Program-made: the position numbers and the translations under genes
In this document: positions 17,611-26,404 of the stretch, in pieces
Layout: each line of letters opens with the position of its first letter
Numbering within the stretch: position 1 is the first letter of the stretch
The notes under the pieces: model-generated
Database searches by the model: none
Told to the model about the DNA's origin: nothing
Seen by the model: only the letters and a program-made list of their open reading frames with translations
Origin: CAUZWH01 sp965224275
Lineage (GTDB): Bacteria; Pseudomonadota; Alphaproteobacteria; SHVV01
Direction: 5' to 3'
Length of the DNA stretch: 64,000 bases
Assembly: GCA_965224275.1 (NCBI GenBank)
Contig: CBDCYR010000016.1
Span: 158,036 to 222,035, forward strand

Positions 17611-17878
17611 TTGGTGTACTCCCTAGTCTTACCTAATCACCGTTACGGTGACCTTTGAAATCACACTATGTCTGCGGGAAAAATCGGTCAACGCTGATGT
17701 CGTCCGACGGTTCCAGGTGGGTTTCGACAGTCGAAACTCGCCAAATATCACGAGGCACGCGTATTGACTCGCGAAAATGTTCGTAACAAGACTCTGAGCC
17801 TGCCAGTCGAGCGGGTCGACCCAGACCGGTTCCCGGGCAAATTGAAACGTTTAATTAACTCGCAGGGAGGCCTCAGTG
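17611..17878. promoter_or_regulatory. Divergent control region between two ABC-transporter operons
   Basis: This 268-bp gap separates the starts of two binding-protein genes transcribed away from each other and must hold promoters for both operons. An AT-rich patch (GAAACGTTTAATTAAC, around 17844-17860) and a strong Shine-Dalgarno (GCAGGGAGG, ending 17870) serve the rightward gene. I see no confident operator or riboswitch. Confidence 0.45.
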
Positions 17879-19501
17879 ATGCGGATCAAAAGATTTGTCG
17901 TTGCGGCAGCACTCGCGCTTGCCGTCTCGGTTTCGGCGCAGTCCAAGGAACTTCGATTTGGATTCCAGGGCGATGCGGATTCGATGGATCCGTACACGCT
18001 AAACGAAACCTTCACGCTAGGCTTCCTGGGCAATATCTATGAAGGCTTGACGCGGCGAGGGCCGGATCTTGCAATTGGCCCGGCACTCGCCGAACGTTGG
18101 GAGATCGTTGAGCCCAACCGTTGGCGCTTCTATCTGCGGCGCGGCGTCAAATTCCACGATGGCCAGGACTTCACGGCTGATGACGTCGTATTTTCTGCCG
18201 CGCGCGTCCGCGCCGAAGGCTCCGATTTGAAAACCAGGCTCGCTGGGGTTGTCGACATCGTGAAAGTCGACGACTACACCGTCGATTTCACTACGGAGAA
18301 ACCCAACCCAATCCTGCACGTCGAGTGGGACAGCTGGTACATGATGTCCAAAAGCTGGGCGGAAAAGCACGCGGCGACAACGCCTGAAGCGCAATCGGGT
18401 GATCAGGAAAAGTACACCACCCGACACGCGAACGGGACCGGTCCCTTCCGGTTGGTAAGCCGTGAGGCCGGCGTCAAAACGGTGGCAGAGGTGAATCCCA
18501 ACTGGTGGGACAAGGCTAACCAAGAGCACAACCTCACCAAGGTGACCTTCACGCCGATCTCGTCGGACGCGACCCGGGTCGCAGCATTGCTTTCGGGCCA
18601 AGTCGACATGGCCTATCCGATCCCGGTGCAGGATCTGAAACGCGTTGACAGCGATGCCAACACGCAAGCGGTGACAGGTCCCGAATTGCGCACGATTTTT
18701 CTGGGCATGGACCAGTTCCGCAATGAGCTCCTTTATTCCAACATAAAGGGCAAGAACCCATTCAAGGACAAACGCGTGCGCGAAGCGGTCTATCGATCGA
18801 TCGATATCGATGCGATCCGCAAAAAGGTCATGCGTGGGCTCTCCAATCCATCAGCACTGATGGTCGGCCCTGGTGTCAATGGCTTTAGCGACGGTTTCAA
18901 AAGACCGAGTCACGACCCAGCGAAAGCCAAACAACTCCTCGCGGCCGCCGGTTACCCAAACGGCTTTGAAATTGGAATGGATTGCCCGAACGATCGCTAC
19001 GTCAACGACGAAGCGATCTGTCAGGCGGTGGTTTCGATGTTGGCCAAGGTCGGCGTAACGGTGAAGCTTAACGCCCAGCCCAAAGCCAAATACTTCCCCA
19101 AAGTATTGGCGCCGAAGCTCGATACCAGTTTTTATCTACTGGGCTGGACCCCCGGCAGCTTCGATTCCTGGAACCCGCTGTTCAACCTGCACGGCTGCGC
19201 GCAAGCCGGCGGCAGTGGGGCGATCTGGCCAGAGGGCTCACGTGATAAGATCTCTAACGGCAAGTTCAATCTCGGCGGTTACTGCAATCCCGAGGTCGAT
19301 AAATTGGCAGTGCAGATCCTATCCGAGACCGACAATGCCAAGCGCGACGGCCTGATCGCGAAGGCGTGGTCCATGACCACTGACGACATCGCTTACATCC
19401 CGTTGCACCAGCAGGGTTTGGCGTGGGGTACGCGCATCAACGTTCAGCTTGCACAGCGGCCAGACAACCAATTTGTGTGGCGCCACGTCGTCATTAAATA
19501 G
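17879..19501 (+). CDS. ABC transporter substrate-binding protein, family 5 (DppA-like)
   Basis: 540 aa from the ATG at 17879, chosen over a GTG one codon earlier because the GGGAGG site is 8 bp away. The signal peptide is MRIKRFVVAAALALAVSVSAQS. The mature part opens with LRFGFQGDADSMDPYTLNETFT and has the family motif RGVKFHDGQDFTADDVVFS near residue 90. It captures peptide-like or other small ligands in the periplasm for the permeases that follow. It is intact, in contrast to its divergent counterpart. Confidence 0.92.
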   Translation: MRIKRFVVAAALALAVSVSAQSKELRFGFQGDADSMDPYTLNETFTLGFLGNIYEGLTRRGPDLAIGPALAERWEIVEPNRWRFYLRRGVKFHDGQDFTADDVVFSAARVRAEGSDLKTRLAGVVDIVKVDDYTVDFTTEKPNPILHVEWDSWYMMSKSWAEKHAATTPEAQSGDQEKYTTRHANGTGPFRLVSREAGVKTVAEVNPNWWDKANQEHNLTKVTFTPISSDATRVAALLSGQVDMAYPIPVQDLKRVDSDANTQAVTGPELRTIFLGMDQFRNELLYSNIKGKNPFKDKRVREAVYRSIDIDAIRKKVMRGLSNPSALMVGPGVNGFSDGFKRPSHDPAKAKQLLAAAGYPNGFEIGMDCPNDRYVNDEAICQAVVSMLAKVGVTVKLNAQPKAKYFPKVLAPKLDTSFYLLGWTPGSFDSWNPLFNLHGCAQAGGSGAIWPEGSRDKISNGKFNLGGYCNPEVDKLAVQILSETDNAKRDGLIAKAWSMTTDDIAYIPLHQQGLAWGTRINVQLAQRPDNQFVWRHVVIK

Positions 19502-19586
19502 ATTAGCGCGATACAGCGGCCCGAGATCCAACTCTGAGCTCGGGCCGCGAAATAATATCATGCGTACCGACCGGAGCGCTTGATCC

Positions 19587-20570
19587 TTGATCGCGCTCGT
19601 GGTGCGTCGACTTCTCCAGTCGATACTTGTGATGCTGGCGGTCGCGCTGATCGGCTTCACGCTATTTCGCTACGTCGGCGATCCGGTCGCCCAGATGGTG
19701 GGACAGGAAACCTCACTTCAAGAGCGTGCCGAACTCCGCGACAAACTCGGCCTTAACGATCCGGTTGTGATCCAGTTCGCCAGCTATGTTGGTGATATCG
19801 CCCAAGGCCGCTTTGGATTCTCCTATGCGATCGACCGCCCCGTGAGTGAACTCCTCCTCGAACGCCTTCCAGCAACGTTGGAGCTCAGTTTGATTGCTGC
19901 ACTCTACGCGTTGCTGATTGGCATTCCGATGGGTGTCTATTCGGCGCTGCATCCAACACGGTTTCTCACCAAAGCGTTCCTGACGATTTCACTGATCGGT
20001 ATCTCCCTGCCCACCTTTCTCATCGGTATTTTGTTGATCTTGATTTTTGGCGTTTGGCTCGGCCTGCTGCCGACCTTTGGGCGTGGCGAGGTTGTCGACC
20101 TCGGCTGGTGGACCACCGGTTTGCTGACTGCAAGTGGTTGGAAATCGGTGCTCATGCCCGCCTTCACTCTCGGGATGTTTCAACTCACACTGATCATGCG
20201 CCTGGTTAGGTCGGAAATGCTCGAGGTGCTCCGCACGGACTACATCAAATTCGCGCGCGCACGCGGCCTCAGCAATCGCGCGGTCAATTTCGGGCACGCC
20301 CTAAAGAACACTTTGGTGCCGGTCATCACCATCACCGGCCTCCAGCTTGGCTCCATTATCGCGTTCGCTATCATCACAGAAACTGTGTTCCAGTGGCCGG
20401 GTATGGGCCTATTATTTCTCCAGGCCATTCAGTTCGCCGACATCCCCGTAATGGCGAGCTACCTCATAATGATCGCGTTGTTCTTCGTCGTGATCAATCT
20501 GGTGGTCGATATTCTCTATCACGTCGTTGATCCGCGGCTTCGCGTCGAGCGCACGACCTCGGTGGATTGA
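19587..20570 (+). CDS. Peptide/nickel-type ABC transporter permease (DppB-like)
   Basis: 327 aa with about six membrane segments. The TTG start at 19587 is supported by GGAG ten bases upstream and by the family N-terminus VVRRLLQSILVMLAVALIGF. The EAA loop is DYIKFARARGLSNRAVNFGHALKNTLVPV. It lies 85 bp after the binding-protein gene; the DppC-like gene follows after 3 bp. Confidence 0.92.
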   Translation: MIALVVRRLLQSILVMLAVALIGFTLFRYVGDPVAQMVGQETSLQERAELRDKLGLNDPVVIQFASYVGDIAQGRFGFSYAIDRPVSELLLERLPATLELSLIAALYALLIGIPMGVYSALHPTRFLTKAFLTISLIGISLPTFLIGILLILIFGVWLGLLPTFGRGEVVDLGWWTTGLLTASGWKSVLMPAFTLGMFQLTLIMRLVRSEMLEVLRTDYIKFARARGLSNRAVNFGHALKNTLVPVITITGLQLGSIIAFAIITETVFQWPGMGLLFLQAIQFADIPVMASYLIMIALFFVVINLVVDILYHVVDPRLRVERTTSVD

Positions 20571-20573
20571 ATA

Positions 20574-21518
20574 ATGGCCCTATCCGGTCCCGGAGAACTG
20601 CTGGCGCGGGTCCGCGATCATGATCTTTATTTCAGTTTCAAGGGATCCAAGATAACGATTGTGGCAGGGATCACGGCAGCGGTGATCATGCTCGCAGCAT
20701 TGCTCGCCCCGTGGATTACGCCGCAAAATCCGTTTAACCCAGCCGAGCTTAATTTACTCGACGCATTCACGCCGCCGGCATGGGCCGCGGGCGGCAGCTG
20801 GCAGTTCGTTCTCGGGACCGACGATCAAGGCCGCGACATGTATTCAGCAATGCTCTATGGCGCGCGCATCTCGCTGTTGGTGGGATTTGCCGCGGTTTTG
20901 ATCGCAGCATTAGTCGGTGTATCGCTGGGTCTCATTGCCGGCTATTTGGGCGGCACCGTCGACGCTATTATCATGCGGATCGCTGACGTTCAGATTAGCT
21001 TTCCTGCCATTCTCATCGCATTGCTGATCGACGGTGTGTTGCGCGGCATCCTCCCCCGCGACCGGCACGACGATCTCGCGGTCTACGTGCTTATCTTCGC
21101 AATCGCGGTCTCCGTCTGGGTCCACTTCGCCCGCACCGTACGTGGATCGACAATGGTCGAGAAAAACAAAGAATATGTCCAGGCCGCGCGCGTGATCGGA
21201 GTCAATCCGTTCTTCATCATGTTGCGCCATGTGCTGCCCAATGTGACCGGCCCGATACTCGTAATTGCAACGATCAACCTCGCGGTTGCGATCCTCACTG
21301 AGGCCACACTGTCCTTTCTCGGTGTGGGTGTGCCGCCGACCCAGCCGTCGCTTGGTACGCTCATCAATATCGGCCAGAATTTCCTGTTCTCGGGGGAATG
21401 GTGGATCGTGATCTTCCCGGGCGCGCTTTTGGCGACGCTGATCCTTGCCGTCAATTTGCTCGGCGACTGGTTGCGTGATGCCATGAACCCGCAACTACGC
21501 AAAGGCGTCGCGCTTTGA
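20574..21518 (+). CDS. Peptide/nickel-type ABC transporter permease (DppC-like)
   Basis: 314 aa. A first membrane segment (residues ~28-48) is followed by a long periplasmic loop ending LGTDDQGRDMYSAMLYGARISL, then five more segments. The EAA loop is AARVIGVNPFFIMLRHVLPNVTGPI. It forms the translocation pore with the DppB-like partner. Its TGA overlaps the TTG start of the next gene. Confidence 0.92.
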   Translation: MALSGPGELLARVRDHDLYFSFKGSKITIVAGITAAVIMLAALLAPWITPQNPFNPAELNLLDAFTPPAWAAGGSWQFVLGTDDQGRDMYSAMLYGARISLLVGFAAVLIAALVGVSLGLIAGYLGGTVDAIIMRIADVQISFPAILIALLIDGVLRGILPRDRHDDLAVYVLIFAIAVSVWVHFARTVRGSTMVEKNKEYVQAARVIGVNPFFIMLRHVLPNVTGPILVIATINLAVAILTEATLSFLGVGVPPTQPSLGTLINIGQNFLFSGEWWIVIFPGALLATLILAVNLLGDWLRDAMNPQLRKGVAL

Positions 21519-22507
21519 GCGCGCCTCTTCTCGAAGTCGAGGGCCTTCGCGTCGACTTTCCCACGCGCCGTGGGACCCTCGTTGCCGTCGACGATATTTC
21601 GTTTTCGATTCAGCCCGGCGAAGTGCTTGGTATGGTCGGCGAATCAGGTGCCGGAAAATCGATGACCGGCAATGCCGTTATCGGCCTTCTCGAGCCACCG
21701 GGACGTATTGCCGGTGGCACGATCAAGCTGGCCGGGCGCCGAATCGATAATCTGTCTTATGAAGAAATTCGCAGAATTCGCGGACGTAGAATCGGCGCAA
21801 TTTTTCAGGATCCGTTGACCAGCCTGAATCCGCTCTATCGGGTGGGAGATCAACTAACCGAAACAATTCGCACGCATTTGAATATGGGGGGGGCCGAAGC
21901 CCAGTCGCGAGCTCTCGCGCTACTCGATGAGGTCGGCATTCCTGCAGCCACGGAGCGGATGAATCACTACCCGCATCAATTCTCCGGCGGCATGCGGCAG
22001 CGCGTCGTGATCGCGCTCGCTCTATGTGCAGAGCCCGACCTGGTAATTGCCGACGAGCCGACCACCGCGCTCGATGTGTCCATTCAGGCGCAGATTATCC
22101 GCCTGCTCAAGCGCCTAAGCGTCGAGCGGGGCACCGCGGTGTTATTGATCACGCACGATATGGGGGTCATCGCCGAAACCGCCGACCGAGTCGCTGTGAT
22201 GTATGCCGGTCGTATCGCAGAGATCGGTCCCGTTCGCGACGTCATCAAGCACCCCAAACACCCCTATACCAGCGGGTTGATGGATGCGATCCCGGCGGTC
22301 GGGCGCGACCTCGACAGTCTGGTGCAGATCACGGGGTCGATGCCTCGGTTGCATGAGATCCCCGGCGGGTGCGCGTTTCACCCGCGGTGTCCGAAAATCA
22401 TTGCGCCCTGTCGTCGCGAGCAGCCCAACCTGATCTCGAGCGGTTCGTCCGACGTGGCTTGTTGGCTGTTTGCAGAACGGCAAGCGAACGATCGAGCCCG
22501 TGACTGA
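21515..22507 (+). CDS. Peptide/nickel-type ABC transporter ATP-binding protein (DppD-like)
   Basis: 330 aa. Walker A GESGAGKSM, signature FSGGMRQRVVIALAL, Walker B LVIADEPTTALD and H-loop THDMGVI are intact. The family extension has GCAFHPRCPKIIAPC. The start is a TTG overlapping the preceding stop (TTGA), and the end overlaps the next gene by 8 bp, so expression of the ATPases is tightly coupled. Confidence 0.92.
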   Translation: MSAPLLEVEGLRVDFPTRRGTLVAVDDISFSIQPGEVLGMVGESGAGKSMTGNAVIGLLEPPGRIAGGTIKLAGRRIDNLSYEEIRRIRGRRIGAIFQDPLTSLNPLYRVGDQLTETIRTHLNMGGAEAQSRALALLDEVGIPAATERMNHYPHQFSGGMRQRVVIALALCAEPDLVIADEPTTALDVSIQAQIIRLLKRLSVERGTAVLLITHDMGVIAETADRVAVMYAGRIAEIGPVRDVIKHPKHPYTSGLMDAIPAVGRDLDSLVQITGSMPRLHEIPGGCAFHPRCPKIIAPCRREQPNLISSGSSDVACWLFAERQANDRARD

Positions 22508-23540
22508 AACGTCTCGCGAAAGCCGATTGCCGACCCGCCCGGCCGGGCAGGATTTACTCCTGGTCAATGGCTTGTCGCGCTATTTCGACGTGTCGCCGCC
22601 GTTGCTTAACCGCGTGATAGACGGCAGCGCGCGTCAGATCGTCAAGGCGGTTGACGGGGTCGGATTCTCGATCAAAAGCGGTGAAACCTTTGCGCTGGTC
22701 GGGGAATCCGGTTGCGGTAAATCGACCGTTGCACGGTTGATCGTTGGCCTCTACCCGCCAAGCAGAGGGACCATCAATTTTGACGGCGTAGACCTAAGCT
22801 CCGCGAAAAGAAGCGAAGACGCAACCAAGGCGCGGCGTCGGATGCAGATGATTTTTCAGGATCCCTACGCATCGCTTAATCCGCGATGGCGGGTGCGTAA
22901 TATCGTTGCCGAACCGATTCGCCACAACAAAATGATGAGTGACCGTCACGCTGTCGAAAGTCGCGTTGGCGAGCTATTGGCTCAAGTTGGTTTGTCGGCG
23001 GCAGACGGGGAAAAGTACCCACACGAGTTTTCGGGTGGTCAGCGGCAGCGGATCTCGATTGCCCGCGCGCTAGCGGGCGAGCCCGAGTTTTTGGTTTGCG
23101 ATGAGCCGACATCGGCGCTCGATGTTTCGGTGCAAGCCCAGATCCTCAACCTAATGAAAGAACTTCAACGGGATCTGGGACTGACTTACTTGTTCATTTC
23201 GCACGACCTGGCGGTCGTCTATCACATTTCGGCTCAGGTGGCGGTCATGTATCTTGGGCGGATCTGTGAATGGGCCGATACCAAATCGATTTTCGATCAT
23301 CCTCGCCACCCGTATACCCGCCTTTTGCTCGACACGATTCCCGATCTTGAGATGAGTGGTCGCGAGCGCTTGCCGGTAGCGGGCGAAGTCCCAAGCCCGA
23401 TCGACCCGCCGACGGGATGTGCCTTCCACCCCAGGTGCCCGTCTGCCAACGATCGGTGCAAGTCCGAGCGGCCCGAATTGAGAAATATTGATGGGGTTCG
23501 GGTGGCGTGCCACGCCGTTGCGGAAGGGCGGCTACCATGA
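22500..23540 (+). CDS. Peptide/nickel-type ABC transporter ATP-binding protein (DppF-like)
   Basis: 346 aa from a GTG at 22500 (GTGACTGA overlap with the upstream stop); a TTG ten codons earlier is an alternative. Walker A GESGCGKST, signature FSGGQRQRISIARAL, Walker B FLVCDEPTSALD and H-loop SHDLAVV are present. The C-terminal extension has GCAFHPRCPSANDRC. It completes a full five-gene importer. Confidence 0.92.
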   Translation: MTETSRESRLPTRPAGQDLLLVNGLSRYFDVSPPLLNRVIDGSARQIVKAVDGVGFSIKSGETFALVGESGCGKSTVARLIVGLYPPSRGTINFDGVDLSSAKRSEDATKARRRMQMIFQDPYASLNPRWRVRNIVAEPIRHNKMMSDRHAVESRVGELLAQVGLSAADGEKYPHEFSGGQRQRISIARALAGEPEFLVCDEPTSALDVSVQAQILNLMKELQRDLGLTYLFISHDLAVVYHISAQVAVMYLGRICEWADTKSIFDHPRHPYTRLLLDTIPDLEMSGRERLPVAGEVPSPIDPPTGCAFHPRCPSANDRCKSERPELRNIDGVRVACHAVAEGRLP

Positions 23541-23565
23541 AGTTCACTACTTTGGAGACGCTGAG

Positions 23566-24777
23566 ATGACAACCTTGTTTGCTGGTGGCCTGATTTTCGA
23601 TGGTGAGGGCGAATTGCTCGCCGAGCATGGCGTGGTCGTCGAAGGTAGCAAAATCGCGCGGGTCGCACCGGTTGGCGAGTTCGATGGATTCGATGGCGAT
23701 TCAATTAACACCGAGGGCGCGACGCTTATCCCCGGATTGTTTGATTGCCATGTCCATCTCATTTACGACGGAGCCGCCGACCCTTTCGCGCAAATGGATA
23801 AGATGGGCGATGCCGAAGTAACGCTCCTGGCGCTGCAAAACGCCCAGCGCAACCTGCGCGGCGGCATCACATCGGTGCGCGATTGTGGCGGCAAGGATTA
23901 CCTCGAATTTGCGGTGCGAGACGCGTGCAATGCGAAGCTATTTTCTGGTCCAACGATACGAGCAGCCGGAAAAATGATTTGCATGACCGGTGGCCATGGC
24001 AATCGCATCGGCCGCATAGCCGATGGAGTCGATGAGGTCGTCAAGGCGGTGCGCGAGCAAGTTCATGCGGGCAGTGATCTAGTGAAAATCATGGCCACAG
24101 GTGGTGTCATGACGCCAGGTGTGAACCCCGAAGACGCGCACTACAGTGCCGAAGAGATGGCGGCTGGCGTTGCCGAGGGAAAGCGTTTCCACAAACCCAG
24201 TGCGAGTCATGCGCAGGGCCGGGATGGGATTCTCAACGCGGTGCGCGGGGGTATTGATTCAATCGAACACGGTATTTTCATGGATGACCGCTGTGTCGAG
24301 GAGATGGTCGAGCGCGGAACCTATCTCGTTCCTACCTTGGCGGCATTGCGCAACATATTGCGCAATCGGGATCGTGGAATCGCCGCCTATGTAGTTGAGA
24401 AATCCGAGCGGGTCAGTGAGGCCCACCGCAACTCTATAAAAATGTTTTACCAAGCAGGCGGCAAGATCGCGATGGGCACAGACGCCGGCACACCGTTTAA
24501 CTTCCACGGCGAAAATGCTCTTGAATTGGGGTATATGGTGGATGTCGGTATTGCGCCGCGCGACGCCATTACCGCCGCGACATCGAATGCTGCCGACCTG
24601 AACCGCCTGTCAGATCGAGGCCGTATTAAGGACGGGGCAGCTGCCGACATATTAATCGTTAACGGCAACCCATTGGACGACATCGACGCTGTTGCGGATC
24701 GTGCCAATCATCGCGCGGTTTATAAAGATGGGGAACTTGTCGCTGGTGCGCCCGAGGCGCAGGCTCGCCCAAATTGA
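23566..24777 (+). CDS. Metal-dependent amidohydrolase (imidazolonepropionase/prolidase-like)
   Basis: 403 aa from the ATG at 23566, which has TTGGAGACG upstream; the reading frame stays open further into the ATPase gene but that is not needed. Amidohydrolase-superfamily metal ligands are visible: FDCHVHL (HxH, ~residue 63), the carboxylated-Lys candidate VKIMATGG (~177), SHAQGRDG (His), SIEHGIFM (His) and GTDAGTP (Asp, ~307). Enzymes of this subgroup hydrolyse amide or peptide bonds of small molecules such as N-acyl or Xaa-Pro compounds. As last gene of the importer operon (25 bp gap), it probably acts on the imported substrate. Confidence 0.85.
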   Translation: MTTLFAGGLIFDGEGELLAEHGVVVEGSKIARVAPVGEFDGFDGDSINTEGATLIPGLFDCHVHLIYDGAADPFAQMDKMGDAEVTLLALQNAQRNLRGGITSVRDCGGKDYLEFAVRDACNAKLFSGPTIRAAGKMICMTGGHGNRIGRIADGVDEVVKAVREQVHAGSDLVKIMATGGVMTPGVNPEDAHYSAEEMAAGVAEGKRFHKPSASHAQGRDGILNAVRGGIDSIEHGIFMDDRCVEEMVERGTYLVPTLAALRNILRNRDRGIAAYVVEKSERVSEAHRNSIKMFYQAGGKIAMGTDAGTPFNFHGENALELGYMVDVGIAPRDAITAATSNAADLNRLSDRGRIKDGAAADILIVNGNPLDDIDAVADRANHRAVYKDGELVAGAPEAQARPN

Positions 24778-24809
24778 GCTAGCAAACTGTCGTTGGTCGC
24801 CCGCGACGA

Positions 24810-26066
24810 CTATTTTTCGGCGTCAGCTTTTTCCTCGACGAGCGAGTCGATGATGTCGGTATTACCGAGCGTCACGTCCTTCATGATCGCGCCATCGAGC
24901 TTGGTACGTGTCAATTTGGCGTCGGTCAGATTTGCGCCGTTCAGATTAACACCGCGCAGGTCAGCGTCGGTAAGGTCGGCGCCCGCCAGGTTGGCGCCAG
25001 CCAATGTCGAGGGCCAGCTACGCCCCGTAAGTTCCCCGGCGGCGTCACGCAGCGGCATCGCCGAAAGGTCGGCGCGGCGCATGCGGACGTTCTTAAGAAT
25101 CGCTTTGGTGAATTTGGCCCCCCGCAGGTCGCACAGGGTCAGATCGGCGTCTTCCAGGACGGCTCGTGAGAAATCCGCAAGCGCCAGTTCGCTGCGCGCC
25201 AAAGTGGCGCCAGTGAGAATTGCGCCGGTGAAAACCGCGCCGCTTAATCGTAGATTGCTGAAATCGACGTCGCCCAGGTCAAGACCTGAAAAATCAACCC
25301 GTTGGCCGGCCGCCCCATTACTCGTGATCCAACGAAGATGACGTTCCAGCCCGCGCCGGACCATCAAGTCGAGGTCATCTGGTTTGACGGCGAACTTAGC
25401 GCCTGTGAGATCCGCGCCCGAGAGGACGGCGCCACTTAGGTCGGCACCGCGAAGATTTGCTTCGGCTAGATTGGCGCGGCTCAAGTCGACGTCGGTTAAG
25501 ATCGCGTTGGCCAGGTCGGCTTCGGTTAGTGTCGCCTCTTGGATATTAGAGCCGCACAGACGCGAACTCGACAGATCGGCCCGAGTCATGTTGCAGCGTT
25601 TAAGGTTGGCGTTCTGAATCGAAGCGCCTGCGGCATAGACACCGGTCAGGTTAGCTTCCTCAAAATCAGAGTCATCGAGTTCAGCTTCCGAAATGTCGGC
25701 GGGGCGCGCATGGCGTGCCTTGTTGTTGAGTTTGCCGGCCCGGAAGTCTGATTGGCGCAAGTCTGATCCGGGAAGGCTCGCAGCGTGAAGATTGGCACCG
25801 CGGAGGTCGCTGCGCGAGAAATGGGCACCGGGCGCTTCTATCCGTTCGAGGTCGGCAGCGAATAGATCCGCGTTATTGAAATTGGCGCCCGCCAATCGAG
25901 CACCCGCAAAGCGAGTGCCGACGAGCTTGGCATCGCCCAGTTCCAAATTGTTGAGTGTGAGACCGGAGAGGTCGACGTTTGAAAGGTCCGCGCGACGACC
26001 TCCGGGCTGCCCCTTGAGGTAGCGCTCATGGCCTTTCACAATGTCAACAAACTCACGCGAGTCCAT
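24810..26066 (-). CDS. Pentapeptide-repeat protein A
   Basis: 418 aa from the ATG at 26066, which has GTCAGGAG eight bases upstream. After an N-terminal motif EFVDIVKGHERYLKGQPGGRRADLS the protein is built of A(D/N)LxxA-type pentapeptides in two long runs. These are interrupted near residue 235 by a non-repeat linker, VRRGLERHLRWITSNGAAGQRVDFSG. Pentapeptide repeats fold as a right-handed quadrilateral beta helix. Some relatives mimic DNA, others are scaffolds; there is no Qnr/MfpA signature, so the function is unknown. It is a tandem paralogue of the next gene with the same architecture. Confidence 0.85.
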   Translation of the reverse strand: MDSREFVDIVKGHERYLKGQPGGRRADLSNVDLSGLTLNNLELGDAKLVGTRFAGARLAGANFNNADLFAADLERIEAPGAHFSRSDLRGANLHAASLPGSDLRQSDFRAGKLNNKARHARPADISEAELDDSDFEEANLTGVYAAGASIQNANLKRCNMTRADLSSSRLCGSNIQEATLTEADLANAILTDVDLSRANLAEANLRGADLSGAVLSGADLTGAKFAVKPDDLDLMVRRGLERHLRWITSNGAAGQRVDFSGLDLGDVDFSNLRLSGAVFTGAILTGATLARSELALADFSRAVLEDADLTLCDLRGAKFTKAILKNVRMRRADLSAMPLRDAAGELTGRSWPSTLAGANLAGADLTDADLRGVNLNGANLTDAKLTRTKLDGAIMKDVTLGNTDIIDSLVEEKADAEK

Positions 26067-26404
26067 GGCAAACTCCTGACGCCGGGTAGGCGCACTCCTA
26101 CTAGCGACCATTCCGACATCGTCGTAAGGCCGCAACCCGTCAGCAGTGCCAAAGCTATTGTTGTCTTATTTCACGGGCGGTCAGAAATGCCGCCCACGAT
26201 GCTCAGGAAAATTGATTATGCCACAGTTCTTGATGATTTTCCCGCTCTATTTTTCGCCAATGAGAACAAATTTTCGACGAATTCAACCGTCGGTAGAAAA
26301 ATCCCTTCGTGACCCCCTATACGAGGGCACTCCGATTCTGATCAGCAAACGTGGTGTGGTGATGCCGGTCCGTGGAGTTCGCTTCGAGAGGTTTGCTTGG
26401 TTTC
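26067..26404. other. Intergenic gap between two pentapeptide-repeat genes
   Basis: 338 bp with no convincing gene; short open frames here are not supported by codon pattern or ribosome sites. It should contain the promoter for pentapeptide protein A and any terminator for protein B. No strong hairpin with a T-run was recognised. Confidence 0.5.

Noticed and set aside
16108..17658. Plus-strand 516-aa open frame
   Set aside because: It is exactly antisense to the DppA-like gene, and its residues show no family pattern.
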